Assembly (NCBI GenBank): GCA_003152215.1
Contig: PLZP01000046.1
Location: 1-48,510, forward strand
Reading direction: 5' to 3'
DNA from: Acidimicrobiaceae bacterium
Lineage (GTDB): Bacteria > Actinomycetota > Acidimicrobiia > Acidimicrobiales > RAAP-2
DNA: 48,510 nt
In this document: positions 15,910 through 24,183 of the stretch, in pieces
Layout: each line of letters starts with the position of its first letter
Numbering within the stretch: position 1 is the stretch's first letter
Notes under the pieces: generated by a model
The model's database searches: none
Told to the model about the DNA's origin: nothing
What the model saw: the letters and a program-made list of their open reading frames with translations, nothing else
Made by a program: the position numbers and the translations under genes

Positions 15910-16539
15910 TTATTTCTCGAGACGACCGCGCAACGTGGCCACACCGTCGCCCGACAGCGTCGCCGCGAGTGGTCTCGAGGCCATTGCCATGAGGAGGGCG
16001 ACGAGAGGACCGTTGACGTCTGGTCCCGACCCGTACGACCAGTCGGCGTCGGTCGCGTGGAGATGAAGACCGGCAATGGTTCTCTTCGCCGGCACCGGGA
16101 AATTCGACCCCTTGAACATTTCGAGACACGCGACCTTGGCTTCCGTCGATGAATCGTCGTCGATCCCGAGGGGTCGGCGGATGTCGTTACCGTGCACGAC
16201 GACTTCGCCGAGCATCGCCATTGCGGCGGCCGGGGGCTTGTTCGTGGTCGTCGTGCTGGCACGAATTCGTTCGACGATTTCTTTCGGTGCCAACCGGGCT
16301 GACGAGTGCGCCTGACGGTCCATCATGACGTTGAAACGCAGACCACTCGCGAGGAGACCTCGAAAGAACTTCGTGGTTGACTGCTCGCCGGCGTTCATCA
16401 TGTGGGCCGCGACCGTGCGCACGTTCCAGCCCTTACAGAGTGTGTCCATTGCCCACTGTTCGGAGGAAAGTCCGTCCAACATGTCCGCCACTCGAGCACG
16501 TTCGGCGTGGATCATTGCCCACGTGTTGGCGTCGCTCAC
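15910..16539 (-). CDS. maleylpyruvate isomerase / DinB-like family protein
   Basis: A 209-residue protein of the TIGR03083 type (mycothiol-dependent maleylpyruvate isomerase N-terminal, DinB-like four-helix fold). The hallmark is near the N-terminus: LSSEQWAMDTLCKGWNVRTV followed by AAHMMNAGEQ. Later His residues in EVVVHGND and LHLHATD could complete a metal site. Relatives use mycothiol or other thiols in detoxification; the actual substrate here is unknown. GTG 16539 is chosen because it overlaps the stop of the SRPBCC gene (GTGA, 16536-16539) and gives the usual family length. The longer frame to 16758 would lie within the upstream gene. An mshC gene elsewhere in the window indicates mycothiol is made. 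Confidence 0.75.
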   Translation of the reverse strand: MSDANTWAMIHAERARVADMLDGLSSEQWAMDTLCKGWNVRTVAAHMMNAGEQSTTKFFRGLLASGLRFNVMMDRQAHSSARLAPKEIVERIRASTTTTNKPPAAAMAMLGEVVVHGNDIRRPLGIDDDSSTEAKVACLEMFKGSNFPVPAKRTIAGLHLHATDADWSYGSGPDVNGPLVALLMAMASRPLAATLSGDGVATLRGRLEK

Positions 16540-16973
16540 GAACGTTCTTCTCGACTGAGGAGGGGACCGGGATCGCCACCTGACGCCACGACGGCGAGCC
16601 GGTCCAACAGCGTCGTCCATCCCTGCGTGTGGTCCGTGACTGCGTCGTCGGGCAGGCCGCTGTGCACCAGGCGCACCCGCGTCTCGTCGCCTTCGGGAAT
16701 GAGGGTGATGACCACCTTCGTGGATCCCGCAGGAATCGGGTGACCGGGTTGATCCCACCCGAAGGTGAAGGCGAGCTTCTCGTTGGGTACCACCTCAATG
16801 AATTCGCCCCGCGCGGGATGATCGCCCAGGACCGAGACCTTGTAAATGCCGCCCGGTTTAAGGTCGTACTCCGCGTCGGTGCCAATCCAAGACTGCCTCT
16901 CGGGATCGGTCAGCAGTTCGAAGATTGTCGACGGATCTGCCTTCACGAGTACCTCGCACGTCAGTTCAGCCAT
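16536..16973 (-). CDS. SRPBCC / AHSA1-like domain protein
   Basis: A 145-residue START-like protein. Typical features are the opening strand with helix start VKADPSTIFELLTDPERQSW, then GGIYKVSVLGDHPARGEFIE, then LAFTFGWD, then the strand-rich half STKVVITLIPEGDETRVRLVHSGLP, and a final long helix GWTTLLDRL. The family binds hydrophobic ligands. Proteins of this kind are often encoded with an ArsR regulator of the SdpR type, as here. ATG 16973 was chosen because AAGGA lies 8 nt before it; ATG 16982 is an alternative. It overlaps the ArsR gene by 8 bp and the next gene by 4 bp. Confidence 0.82.
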   Translation of the reverse strand: MAELTCEVLVKADPSTIFELLTDPERQSWIGTDAEYDLKPGGIYKVSVLGDHPARGEFIEVVPNEKLAFTFGWDQPGHPIPAGSTKVVITLIPEGDETRVRLVHSGLPDDAVTDHTQGWTTLLDRLAVVASGGDPGPLLSREERS

Positions 16974-17289
16974 TCCTTGCATCCTTATCTCTCTGGGCCG
17001 CTTCCGCGGCACTCTTCAGTCGATTGAGTCGTCCCGACCAGTACTGATCGAGGAACGTGCGTAGATTCGCCATCTCCTCGACGTTGGCGCGATAGAGGCG
17101 GCGATTCGCGTCGCGTCGTTCGCAGACCAAGTTGGCGTTGCGGAGCACGCCGAGGTGTTGGGAGACCGCTGAGCGGGTGACGTCGTGAAAGTGTGACGCG
17201 ATGTCGGACGCGGGCAACTCCTTCGACCAAACGAGTCGAAGGATCTCGCGTCGCCGAGGGTCAGCGATGGCTTTGAGAGCGACGTCCAC
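16966..17289 (-). CDS. ArsR/SmtB-family regulator (SdpR-like)
   Basis: A 107-residue winged helix-turn-helix protein: ALKAIADPRRREILRLV at the start, recognition helix SAVSQHLGVLRNANLV, wing ERRDANRRLYRA, and a C-terminal dimer helix. It lacks a metal-binding Cys cluster, matching the group that partners with AHSA1/SRPBCC proteins rather than metal sensors. GTG 17289 is the start; a -10-like TACACT ends 7 nt before it. It leads a four-gene operon (ArsR, SRPBCC, isomerase-like, 133-aa protein) with overlaps. Inverted repeats in the promoter suggest self-repression. Confidence 0.88.
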   Translation of the reverse strand: MDVALKAIADPRRREILRLVWSKELPASDIASHFHDVTRSAVSQHLGVLRNANLVCERRDANRRLYRANVEEMANLRTFLDQYWSGRLNRLKSAAEAAQRDKDARNG

Positions 17290-17296
17290 CGGATCA

Positions 17297-17325
17297 GTGT
17301 AAGCGAGTGCTTACGTAAGGCGCAA
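17297..17325 (-). promoter_or_regulatory. promoter and inverted-repeat operator of the ArsR operon
   Basis: On the minus strand TTGCGC (17325 to 17320), a 17-bp spacer and TACACT (17302 to 17297) form a plausible promoter ending 7 nt before GTG 17289. Between and over these boxes lies GTAAGC-N4-GCTTAC (17299-17314), followed by the palindrome CTTACGTAAG (17310-17319). Three GTAAG-type half sites are therefore spaced through the promoter, as expected for an ArsR operator. Confidence 0.55.
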
Positions 17326-17394
17326 CTTAAATACGAACGTCTGGTGGTAGAGCTCGACGTCACCGTTCGTTGCGATGGCCATTCGTGCCCTTGA

Positions 17395-18894
17395 CTATTC
17401 GAAGACGAGGCAGCCGTCATCGAGGTCGACGAGCGGCAGTTCGTCGCGCTCAGCCCAATAATCCTGGGTATGGCGCCACTCGGGACGATCAAGTCGTTTC
17501 GGCATCAAGTGCAGGGACCGCAGGAGGTAACCGGGATTGAAGTACTCGGTGTCGATCCAGTCCATTGGTGTGTCCTGTGCTTCGTCGCGGCGTAGTCGAG
17601 GCGTCACGCGCGTCGCGCCGAGTTCGTCCATGTGCGTGAGCATTCGACAGGTGAAGTCACTGACCAAGTCAACGCGCAAGGTCCAACTCGCGCGGAAGTA
17701 GCCGAAGGTCCACACGAGGTTCGGCACGCCCGAGAACATCAGTCCGCGAAAGGTCACGGTGTCGGCGAAGTCGAGTGGCACGCCGTCAATCGAGAACGCA
17801 ATGTCGCCGAGCACGCTCAGATGAAAACCGGTCGCGGTCACGATGATGTCGGCGTGGAGTTCCGCCCCGGACTTGAGCAGCACCCCCTCTTGGGTGAACG
17901 TCTCGATCTCATCGGTCACCATCGAGGCCTGACCGGAACTGATGGCCTTGAACAAGTCGCCATCGGGGAGGAACGCAATGCGCTGGCGCCACGGCATGTA
18001 GCGCGGCGTGAAGTGCGTGTCAACGTCGTAACCCTCGGGCAGCGCGGCGCGGACCAGATCGATGAGCGCCTCCTTGGCAAACTCGGGCTCCTCGAGGGCC
18101 AGTTGCGTGAGCGCGCGAAGGTTGAAGAGATTCTCTCTGCGCACGATGTCGTGCACCCACTCTTCGGGCACGTCCAGTTCGCGTAGGTGGTCGGCTAACA
18201 GGTTGCGATTCTCGCCGGTGAAGAAGTACGTGGGGGAGCGTTGTAACACCGTCACGTGCGCGGCGTCGTCGGCGATGGCTGGCACGAGTGTCGCCGCAGT
18301 CGCGCCGGAGCCGATCACGATCACCTCTTGGTCCTTGTACTCGAGGTCGTCGGGCCATGTTTGGGGATGGACAATGCGCCCCTTGAAGTCCTTCATCCCG
18401 GGCCACTCGGGGGTGTAGCCCTCGTTGTGTCGGTAGTAGCCCTGGCACATCCACAGGAAGTTCGTGGTGAAGACCGCGGTGTCCCCGTTTGTTTGCCGTG
18501 CGGTAATCGTCCAGAGATTGTTCGTGCTGTCCCAGCTCGCAGACTCAATGTGATGTCCGTAACGAATGTGGCGATCGAGGTGATTCTCTTCAATCACGTC
18601 GCCGAGATACTTCTGAATCTCCGCGGCGGTCGCGATCGGGGCGCTCGTCCAGGGCTTGAACCGGTAGCCGAAGGTGTAGAGATCGCTGTCGGAACGGATC
18701 CCGGGGTAGCGGTGCGTCTTCCACGTTCCACCGAAGTGGTCCATTGCTTCGAGCATGACGAAACTACGCTCGGGGTTCTGGGTGAGCAGGTGATAGGCCG
18801 ATCCGATGCCCGAAATGCCCGCGCCCACGATCAGCACGTCGAAGTGCTCCTTCGTGACCTCACTCTCCGTCGCTCGTTCAACGGTCGTGCTCAT
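17395..18894 (-). CDS. EthA-like flavin-containing Baeyer-Villiger monooxygenase
   Basis: A 499-residue FAD/NADPH monooxygenase closely resembling mycobacterial EthA. The FAD-binding GAGISG lies at residues 24-29, followed by FGGTWKTHRYPGIRSDSD, a hallmark of this group. The family fingerprint F-x-G-x3-H-x3-W is present as FKGRIVHPQTW, and a second nucleotide motif is GSGATA. Downstream segments LPEGYDVDTHFTPRY and LPDGDLFKAI also match EthA. It inserts oxygen into ketones or oxidises sulfur compounds; EthA activates thioamide prodrugs in M. tuberculosis. ATG 18894 follows a GAGGGGG ribosome binding site. It stands alone, without an EthR-like neighbour. Confidence 0.9.
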   Translation of the reverse strand: MSTTVERATESEVTKEHFDVLIVGAGISGIGSAYHLLTQNPERSFVMLEAMDHFGGTWKTHRYPGIRSDSDLYTFGYRFKPWTSAPIATAAEIQKYLGDVIEENHLDRHIRYGHHIESASWDSTNNLWTITARQTNGDTAVFTTNFLWMCQGYYRHNEGYTPEWPGMKDFKGRIVHPQTWPDDLEYKDQEVIVIGSGATAATLVPAIADDAAHVTVLQRSPTYFFTGENRNLLADHLRELDVPEEWVHDIVRRENLFNLRALTQLALEEPEFAKEALIDLVRAALPEGYDVDTHFTPRYMPWRQRIAFLPDGDLFKAISSGQASMVTDEIETFTQEGVLLKSGAELHADIIVTATGFHLSVLGDIAFSIDGVPLDFADTVTFRGLMFSGVPNLVWTFGYFRASWTLRVDLVSDFTCRMLTHMDELGATRVTPRLRRDEAQDTPMDWIDTEYFNPGYLLRSLHLMPKRLDRPEWRHTQDYWAERDELPLVDLDDGCLVFE

Positions 18895-19091
18895 GAGACC
18901 CCCTCACGTTCAAATGTCGAGCGGTTGCCGCTCGCCATCGATGAAAACCTCACAACCCCTGGACATTAGACCTCTCGGGCGGGGTCGAACAGTGGGTACG
19001 TGGTTGCGTCGTCGTCTCGATGAGCGCCAATTTGCCTGGTGTGTGGCGTTACTGTTTCTAGGTCGATCACCACGCGACGAGAGAGGGCGTC

Positions 19092-20060
19092 ATGAAGGCA
19101 GCGGTCTACTACGAGAATGGCGGACCGAGTGTGTTTCGCTACGAGGACGTGCCCGACCCGGTGGCCGGCCCGAGTGAAATGCTTATCGCCGTCGAAGCCG
19201 TGAGCATTGAGGGCGGTGACACGCTCAACCGTCTCGGTGGCCCGCTCGTCAGTGTGCCCCACGTCGTGGGTTACCAGAACGCGGGCACCATTGTGAGCGT
19301 TGGTCCCGACGTCACGGGTTTTAACGTCGGCGACCGCGTCGTGACCCTGGCCTTCCATGGTTCGCACGCCTCCATGCGCACGGCGCACCCGCTGACGACG
19401 TGGAAGATCCCCGACGGCCTCGCGACCGAAGTCGCGGCCTGCGTGCCGGTGGCGTACGGTACGGCGCACGACAGTCTCTTTGAGTTCGCGCGACTCGTGC
19501 CCGGCGAGACCGCCTTGATTCACGCCGGCGCCGGTGGCGTGGGACTGGCCGCCATTCAAATGGCGAAGAAGGCCGGCGCCAGAGTATTTGCCACGGCGTC
19601 GAGCAGCGAACGTCTCGCGCGTCTCCGCGAATTCGGTCTCGATGAAGGAATCAACTACAAGGAGAAGGACTTCGTCGCGGAAGTGCGAACACTCACCAAA
19701 AATCAAGGGGTGAACGTCATCTTGGACTCGGTGGGCGGCACCAACCTCCAAAAGAGTCTCGCGGCGCTGTCGTATCGAGGACGATGCGTCACCTTTGGCA
19801 ACGCCGGCCGCGAGGAACCGCTGACCATCGACACGTCGAACCTCGGTACCCAGAATCAGAGTCTCATCGGCTACTTCCTCGGACCAGAGCTGTTTGTGGG
19901 ACCACGCGCCTATCAGATGATTGAAAACTTGCTCGCCGATGTCGCCGTCGGTGACTTACGAGTGGAGATCGACCGCACGTTCTCGCTCGAAGAGGCCGAG
20001 GAGGCGCACGAGTTTATCGAGAGCCGTCAGGCCTTCGGCCGGGTGGTGCTGATTCCCTAA
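19092..20060 (+). CDS. MDR-family quinone oxidoreductase-like NADPH reductase
   Basis: A 322-residue medium-chain reductase of the zinc-free quinone oxidoreductase type. The N-terminal GroES-like domain (about 1-125) lacks the catalytic and structural Cys ligands of alcohol dehydrogenases. The Rossmann domain carries AGAGGVGLAAIQMAKKAGA (145-163), then VILDSVGG. The C-terminus EEAHEFIESRQAFGRVVLIP is typical of QOR enzymes. It is expected to reduce quinones or enones with NADPH. ATG 19092 follows GAGAGGG. It is transcribed divergently from the EthA-like gene and converges with a small gene 7 bp away. Confidence 0.88.
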   Translation: MKAAVYYENGGPSVFRYEDVPDPVAGPSEMLIAVEAVSIEGGDTLNRLGGPLVSVPHVVGYQNAGTIVSVGPDVTGFNVGDRVVTLAFHGSHASMRTAHPLTTWKIPDGLATEVAACVPVAYGTAHDSLFEFARLVPGETALIHAGAGGVGLAAIQMAKKAGARVFATASSSERLARLREFGLDEGINYKEKDFVAEVRTLTKNQGVNVILDSVGGTNLQKSLAALSYRGRCVTFGNAGREEPLTIDTSNLGTQNQSLIGYFLGPELFVGPRAYQMIENLLADVAVGDLRVEIDRTFSLEEAEEAHEFIESRQAFGRVVLIP

Positions 20061-20067
20061 GAATCGG

Positions 20068-20340
20068 TTAGTTCGAGGAGTCCTCGGTCGCACTGAGTTC
20101 GCCGTTTTCAGCTTCGTAGGCCTTGAGCGTCTCGATGTACTTCTCAATGTCGGCTTCGGTGGACGCCGGTGCGCGATTCTGCGTCTGCAGGTAGGCCGCG
20201 AGTCCGAGTTGGCGCAGCACGCCGTCCGCGCCGCGCTTGGCCTGGATTTCTCCGACCTTCGCCTGGCCCTTGGCCGCGGCGTCCTTGGCTGCTGACGCAG
20301 CGGAGGCGGCTTGTTCCTTCACCTTGTCCATGAATCCCAT
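20068..20340 (-). CDS. small helical protein of unknown function
   Basis: A 90-residue hydrophilic protein starting MGFMDKVKEQAASAASAAKD, an Ala/Lys-rich amphipathic helix, followed by GADGVLRQLGLAAYLQTQNR and an acidic tail. Similar small proteins with an MGFxDK start and an LRxLG(L/xx)xY core are common in actinobacteria, but I know of no function. ATG 20340 has GGAG at proper spacing (GGAGACCTC before ATG); longer upstream frames are not supported. It lies between convergent and divergent neighbours, so it is a single-gene unit. Confidence 0.7.
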   Translation of the reverse strand: MGFMDKVKEQAASAASAAKDAAAKGQAKVGEIQAKRGADGVLRQLGLAAYLQTQNRAPASTEADIEKYIETLKAYEAENGELSATEDSSN

Positions 20341-20564
20341 GAGGTCTCCTTCACTCGACTGTGTAGCCACGATACATGCACTGGTCGGTTCTCGCCCGAG
20401 GTGCGATGGTGCACACGGCGAACAGATCGACGACCACGTCACCCCGGAGAGACGCCGCGTGAGGATTTGGTCCCTTCGAATGACGGTCTTACAATTAGGG
20501 GGTACCAGGCGATGTTGCCCTCTCGCGCTCAACCACCTGGACAGTCAAAGTAAGGATCGTGTTC

Positions 20565-21950
20565 ATGAGTGTTCCCAGTGCCTCCTATTCAGTAACGATG
20601 CGTGTGACGCTCGAGAATCACTCTCGAATCGGCGCGGTCACGACGGCCGTGGACGACGCCGGGGGAGCGGTCACCGCACTTGACGTGGTTGACCCCAACG
20701 GCAGCGGGATGACGATCGACCTCACGTGCAACGCGATTGACGAGGGCCACTCCGAGCTACTGCGCGCCGCCGTTGAGATAGTGGAGGGCGCACGAGTTAT
20801 TGCGATGAGCGACCGAACATTTCTTCTGCACCTGGGCGGCACGATTTCGGTGGAGCCCAAGGTCTCGCTCAAGACACGCGACGACCTCTCAATGGCCTAC
20901 ACACCGGGCGTGGCGCGAATCTCCATGGCGATTGCCAAGGACCCCTCGGCCGCGCGCAAACTCACCATCAAGCGCAACACCGTCGCCGTCGTGACCGACG
21001 GCTCCGCCGTGCTCGGACTGGGCAATATCGGCCCCGAAGCCGCGCTGCCGGTCATGGAAGGCAAGGCGCTGCTCTTCAAGCGCTTCGCCGACATCGATGC
21101 GTGGCCCGTCTGCCTGGCGACCCAGGACGTCGACGAGATCGTGCGCATTGTCCAGTGCATTGCCCCGGTGTACGGAGGCATCAACCTTGAGGACATCTCG
21201 GCGCCGCGTTGCTTCGAGATCGAGCGACGTCTTCGCGAACTCCTCGACATCCCGGTCTTTCACGATGACCAGCACGGCACGGCCATCGTCGTGTTCGCCG
21301 CGCTGCTCAACGCGTTGCGCGTCGTCGGCAAAGAGATGAAGGACGTGCGCGTCGTCGTCCTCGGCGTCGGTGCGGCCGGCGTCGCGATTTCCAAATTGCT
21401 CTTGAAAGAGGGCGTCGGCGACATCATCGGGGTCAATCGCGGCGGCATCATCTCCGCACAGGACGAAAAGCTCGACGAGGCGCGACACTGGCTCGCGGCG
21501 AACACGAACAGCGAGGGCCGAACCGGCTCGCTCGACGACGCCATGCGTGGCGCGGACGTGTTCATCGGTGTCTCGGGATCGAACCTCGTCTCCGAGGAGC
21601 AGCTCAAGCTCATGGCGCCAGACTCGATCATCTTCGCCTTGGCCAACCCCGACCCCGAAGTCGACCCCGTCCTCGCTCGTCGCTACGCCGCCGTGGTGGC
21701 GACCGGACGAAGTGACGAACCCAACCAGATCAACAACGTGCTGGCCTTCCCGGGGATATTCCGAGGGATGCTCAACGCCGGCGCGAAGCAGGTCACCGAG
21801 GAGATTGAGATTGCCGCGGGTCGTGCGATTGCCGACGTCGTGACGGCCGATGAGCTCTCGGCCGACTACATCGTGCCGACGGTGTTCAATCCATTGGTCG
21901 TCGCTGCGGTGACGAGCGCCGTCGAGCGACTCTGCGGCTCCTCGCGCTGA
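20565..21950 (+). CDS. NAD(P)-dependent malic enzyme with N-terminal ACT domain
   Basis: A 461-residue malic enzyme that oxidatively decarboxylates malate to pyruvate. Residues about 8-85 form an ACT regulatory domain (SVTMRVTLENHSRIGAVTTA). The catalytic part begins at SLKTRDDLSMAYTPGVA, with catalytic Tyr112 and Lys167 (VMEGKALLFKRFADIDAW). The metal-site segment is PVFHDDQHGTA and the NAD-binding segment VVLGVGAAGVA. The end matches the short bacterial malic enzyme form. The ACT fusion suggests allosteric control by a small ligand. ATG 20565 lies 8 nt after AAGGA; a GTG at 20559 would sit too close to it. Confidence 0.93.
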   Translation: MSVPSASYSVTMRVTLENHSRIGAVTTAVDDAGGAVTALDVVDPNGSGMTIDLTCNAIDEGHSELLRAAVEIVEGARVIAMSDRTFLLHLGGTISVEPKVSLKTRDDLSMAYTPGVARISMAIAKDPSAARKLTIKRNTVAVVTDGSAVLGLGNIGPEAALPVMEGKALLFKRFADIDAWPVCLATQDVDEIVRIVQCIAPVYGGINLEDISAPRCFEIERRLRELLDIPVFHDDQHGTAIVVFAALLNALRVVGKEMKDVRVVVLGVGAAGVAISKLLLKEGVGDIIGVNRGGIISAQDEKLDEARHWLAANTNSEGRTGSLDDAMRGADVFIGVSGSNLVSEEQLKLMAPDSIIFALANPDPEVDPVLARRYAAVVATGRSDEPNQINNVLAFPGIFRGMLNAGAKQVTEEIEIAAGRAIADVVTADELSADYIVPTVFNPLVVAAVTSAVERLCGSSR

Positions 21951-21988
21951 CCAACGCTTCTCACATAAGACCTCACTAGCGGCGTCAT

Positions 21989-21994
21989 TACACT
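21989..21994 (+). promoter_or_regulatory. -10-like element 7 nt before the MMPL transporter start
   Basis: TACACT (21989-21994) ends 7 nt before ATG 22002, which lacks a Shine-Dalgarno sequence. A leaderless mRNA is likely. Confidence 0.45.
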
Positions 21995-22001
21995 CAAGTC
22001 A

Positions 22002-24122
22002 ATGCTCGAACGATGGACTCGGGCGGTGGTCCGCTATCGCGCCGTCGTCATTGCTGCGTGGATCGTGGTGGTGCTCCTTGGGTTTCTTTCGGCTTCGCGA
22101 CTTCCTGATCTACTGACGACGTCCCTGTCGGTGCCCGGCACGGGCTCCACGCAGGCCAACACAATTTTGTCTCGACACTTTGGCGAGAATGTCGAAGGGA
22201 CGTTCACCGTCGTCGTTCCCTTCAAGAACGCCACGACGTCGAAGCTCAACGCCATGGAACATGAGATCGCCATCGCGGCCTCAGCGATTCCCGCGGGAAA
22301 GGTCATTCAGCAGCGGGCCTTCGCCGGGGTGCTCTACGCGGACGTGGGAACCTCGCTCAATCTCCTCCAGGCGTCGGACCAGACCGGGCACCTTCGTGGG
22401 GCGTTGCGAGAGGAGGGACTGGCGACCGCGCTGGTCACCGGTCCGCCGGCTCTCAACCACGACATTGCGCCGGTGCTCTCCTCGGATCTCCTGCGGGGCG
22501 AACTTTTGGCGGGGGTGCTTGCGCTGCTCTTGTTGATTGGCGTGCTGGGCCTCTGCTGGGCCGTGGCGGTGCCGTACGTGGTCGCCGCGTCGACGACCGC
22601 GGCGGCCATCGGTGTCGTGTTCCTCTTGGCCCATCACTTCTTGATGGTGCTCTATATTCCCAACGTCGTCGAGCTCTTTGGGTTAGGGCTCGCCATTGAC
22701 TATTCACTTCTAATCCTGCACCGCTACCGAAGTGAAGTCGACGTCGAAGGTGCCGACGTCGAGGACGCGATCGTGGCGACCATGGTGACGGCGGGGCGCA
22801 CCATCGTGCTGTCGGGGCTCACGGTGGCGATTGGGGTGGCGACGTTGTTGTTCGTACCCGTCCCCTTCGTACGTTCGCTCGGCGCCGCCGGTCTCGTCGT
22901 GCCGATCGTTGCGATCCTCGCCGCACTCACGTTGCAACCCGCGATCCTCTCGTTACTCGGTCGTCGCGGTGTCCGACCGGTCGCCGTCCGAGGGATCTTT
23001 CGACCCAACAACGCCGACGGTGCCTGGGCGCGCGTCACGAGACGAGTGATTGAACGCCCGGTGACCGTAATGCTCTGCGCGCTCGGTGTGCTCGCGCTCC
23101 TCATGACCTCGGCGCTCTGGCTGCAGCTCACACCGGGATCGGTCGTCGCGGTGCCCCAAAACCTTCAGTCGACGCGAGCCCTGACGCTCGTGAGCACCCG
23201 CGTGGGGCCGGGGCTCATCACGCCCAACGAGATCGTCATCGATCTCGGGCACGCGCACTTGGCGAACACCCCGGCGCTCGTCGCCGATCGTCTCGCGCTG
23301 GCGAAGGCGATCCTGCACGATCGCGAGGTCTTCGCGGTGGCGATTGACACCAAGTCGCCCTTCGTCGACGCCACGGGCCGTTACGAACAGATCATTGTGG
23401 TCGGCCGTCATGAATTCGGGGCTGAAGCATCGCAGCAGTTCGTGCGCGAACTACGCAACGACTACATTCCACGGGCTCATTTCCCGTCGGGTACCAAGAT
23501 CTACCTCGGCGGCGCACCGGCGCAGGGGGTCGACTTCCTCACGTCGGTGTACGGCGCCTTTCCGTGGATTGTTCTGTTGGCGTTGGTGTTGGCCTACCTC
23601 GTCTTGGTTCGCGCGTTTCGCTCGATTGTTCTGCCGCTGCTCGCCGTGGTGCTCGACCTCTTGTCGGTCGGCGCGGCCTACGGCGTACTGGTGCTGGTCT
23701 TTCGCTTCGGCGTGCTTTCATCGGTCCTGGGTACCTACAAGGTCAGCCAAATCGAAGGCTGGGTACCGGTCTTTCTCTTCGCCACGTTGTTTGGCCTCTC
23801 CATGGACTACGAGGTCTTCATCGTGTCGCGCATGCGCGAAGCCTTCACCCATGGCGCCGCCGGCAAGGACGCGATCGTCGACGGCCTGGCGAACACGGGC
23901 GGCGTCGTGACGGCGGCCGCCGTGATCATGGTCGGTGCGCTCTGTGGTCTCGTCTTTGGTCACGTGGCGGGATTACAGGAACTCGGCGTGGGGCTGAGTG
24001 CCGGCGTGCTCATCGACGCGACGATCGTGCGCGGGCTGTTGCTGCCGAGCGTCATGGCGCTGCTCGGTCGTGCGAGTTGGTGGTTGCCGAGCCGCCACGA
24101 CGTCGCGACACCGCAACGGTGA
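22002..24122 (+). CDS. MMPL-family (RND superfamily) membrane transporter
   Basis: A 706-residue transporter with two homologous halves, each with one leading transmembrane helix, an extracytoplasmic domain and a five-helix bundle. Hallmarks are LFGLGLAIDYSLLILHRYRS in the first half and LFGLSMDYEVFIVSRMREAF in the second; the Asp-Tyr pairs are the expected proton-relay residues. MMPL proteins export lipids or hydrophobic molecules to the envelope. The length is shorter than mycobacterial MmpL3 and close to YdfJ-like proteins. It is a single-gene unit ending at a convergent terminator hairpin shared with the secreted protein gene on the other strand. Confidence 0.92.
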   Translation: MLERWTRAVVRYRAVVIAAWIVVVLLGFLSASRLPDLLTTSLSVPGTGSTQANTILSRHFGENVEGTFTVVVPFKNATTSKLNAMEHEIAIAASAIPAGKVIQQRAFAGVLYADVGTSLNLLQASDQTGHLRGALREEGLATALVTGPPALNHDIAPVLSSDLLRGELLAGVLALLLLIGVLGLCWAVAVPYVVAASTTAAAIGVVFLLAHHFLMVLYIPNVVELFGLGLAIDYSLLILHRYRSEVDVEGADVEDAIVATMVTAGRTIVLSGLTVAIGVATLLFVPVPFVRSLGAAGLVVPIVAILAALTLQPAILSLLGRRGVRPVAVRGIFRPNNADGAWARVTRRVIERPVTVMLCALGVLALLMTSALWLQLTPGSVVAVPQNLQSTRALTLVSTRVGPGLITPNEIVIDLGHAHLANTPALVADRLALAKAILHDREVFAVAIDTKSPFVDATGRYEQIIVVGRHEFGAEASQQFVRELRNDYIPRAHFPSGTKIYLGGAPAQGVDFLTSVYGAFPWIVLLALVLAYLVLVRAFRSIVLPLLAVVLDLLSVGAAYGVLVLVFRFGVLSSVLGTYKVSQIEGWVPVFLFATLFGLSMDYEVFIVSRMREAFTHGAAGKDAIVDGLANTGGVVTAAAVIMVGALCGLVFGHVAGLQELGVGLSAGVLIDATIVRGLLLPSVMALLGRASWWLPSRHDVATPQR

Positions 24123-24131
24123 CCAACGCGA

Positions 24132-24169
24132 CAACGCCTCGCCCCCCAATGAAGAGGGACGAGGCGTTG
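24132..24169. terminator. terminator hairpin between convergent genes
   Basis: CAACGCCTCG (24132-24141) and CGAGGCGTTG (24160-24169) form a perfect 10-bp stem with an 18-nt loop. It sits 10 nt after the MMPL stop codon and 14 nt beyond the stop of the opposite-strand gene, so it may serve both directions. No T-tract is present. Confidence 0.7.
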
Positions 24170-24183
24170 GGAGGCGAAAGTGG

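Noticed and set aside
15910-16758. Longer 282-residue form of the isomerase-like protein
   Set aside because: The extra N-terminus lies within the SRPBCC gene and is low complexity; the GTGA overlap at 16539 gives a better start.
17333-17370. ACGAACG...CGTTCGT inverted repeat after the monooxygenase gene
   Set aside because: Stem of only 7 bp with a 24-nt loop and no T-run; too weak to call a terminator.
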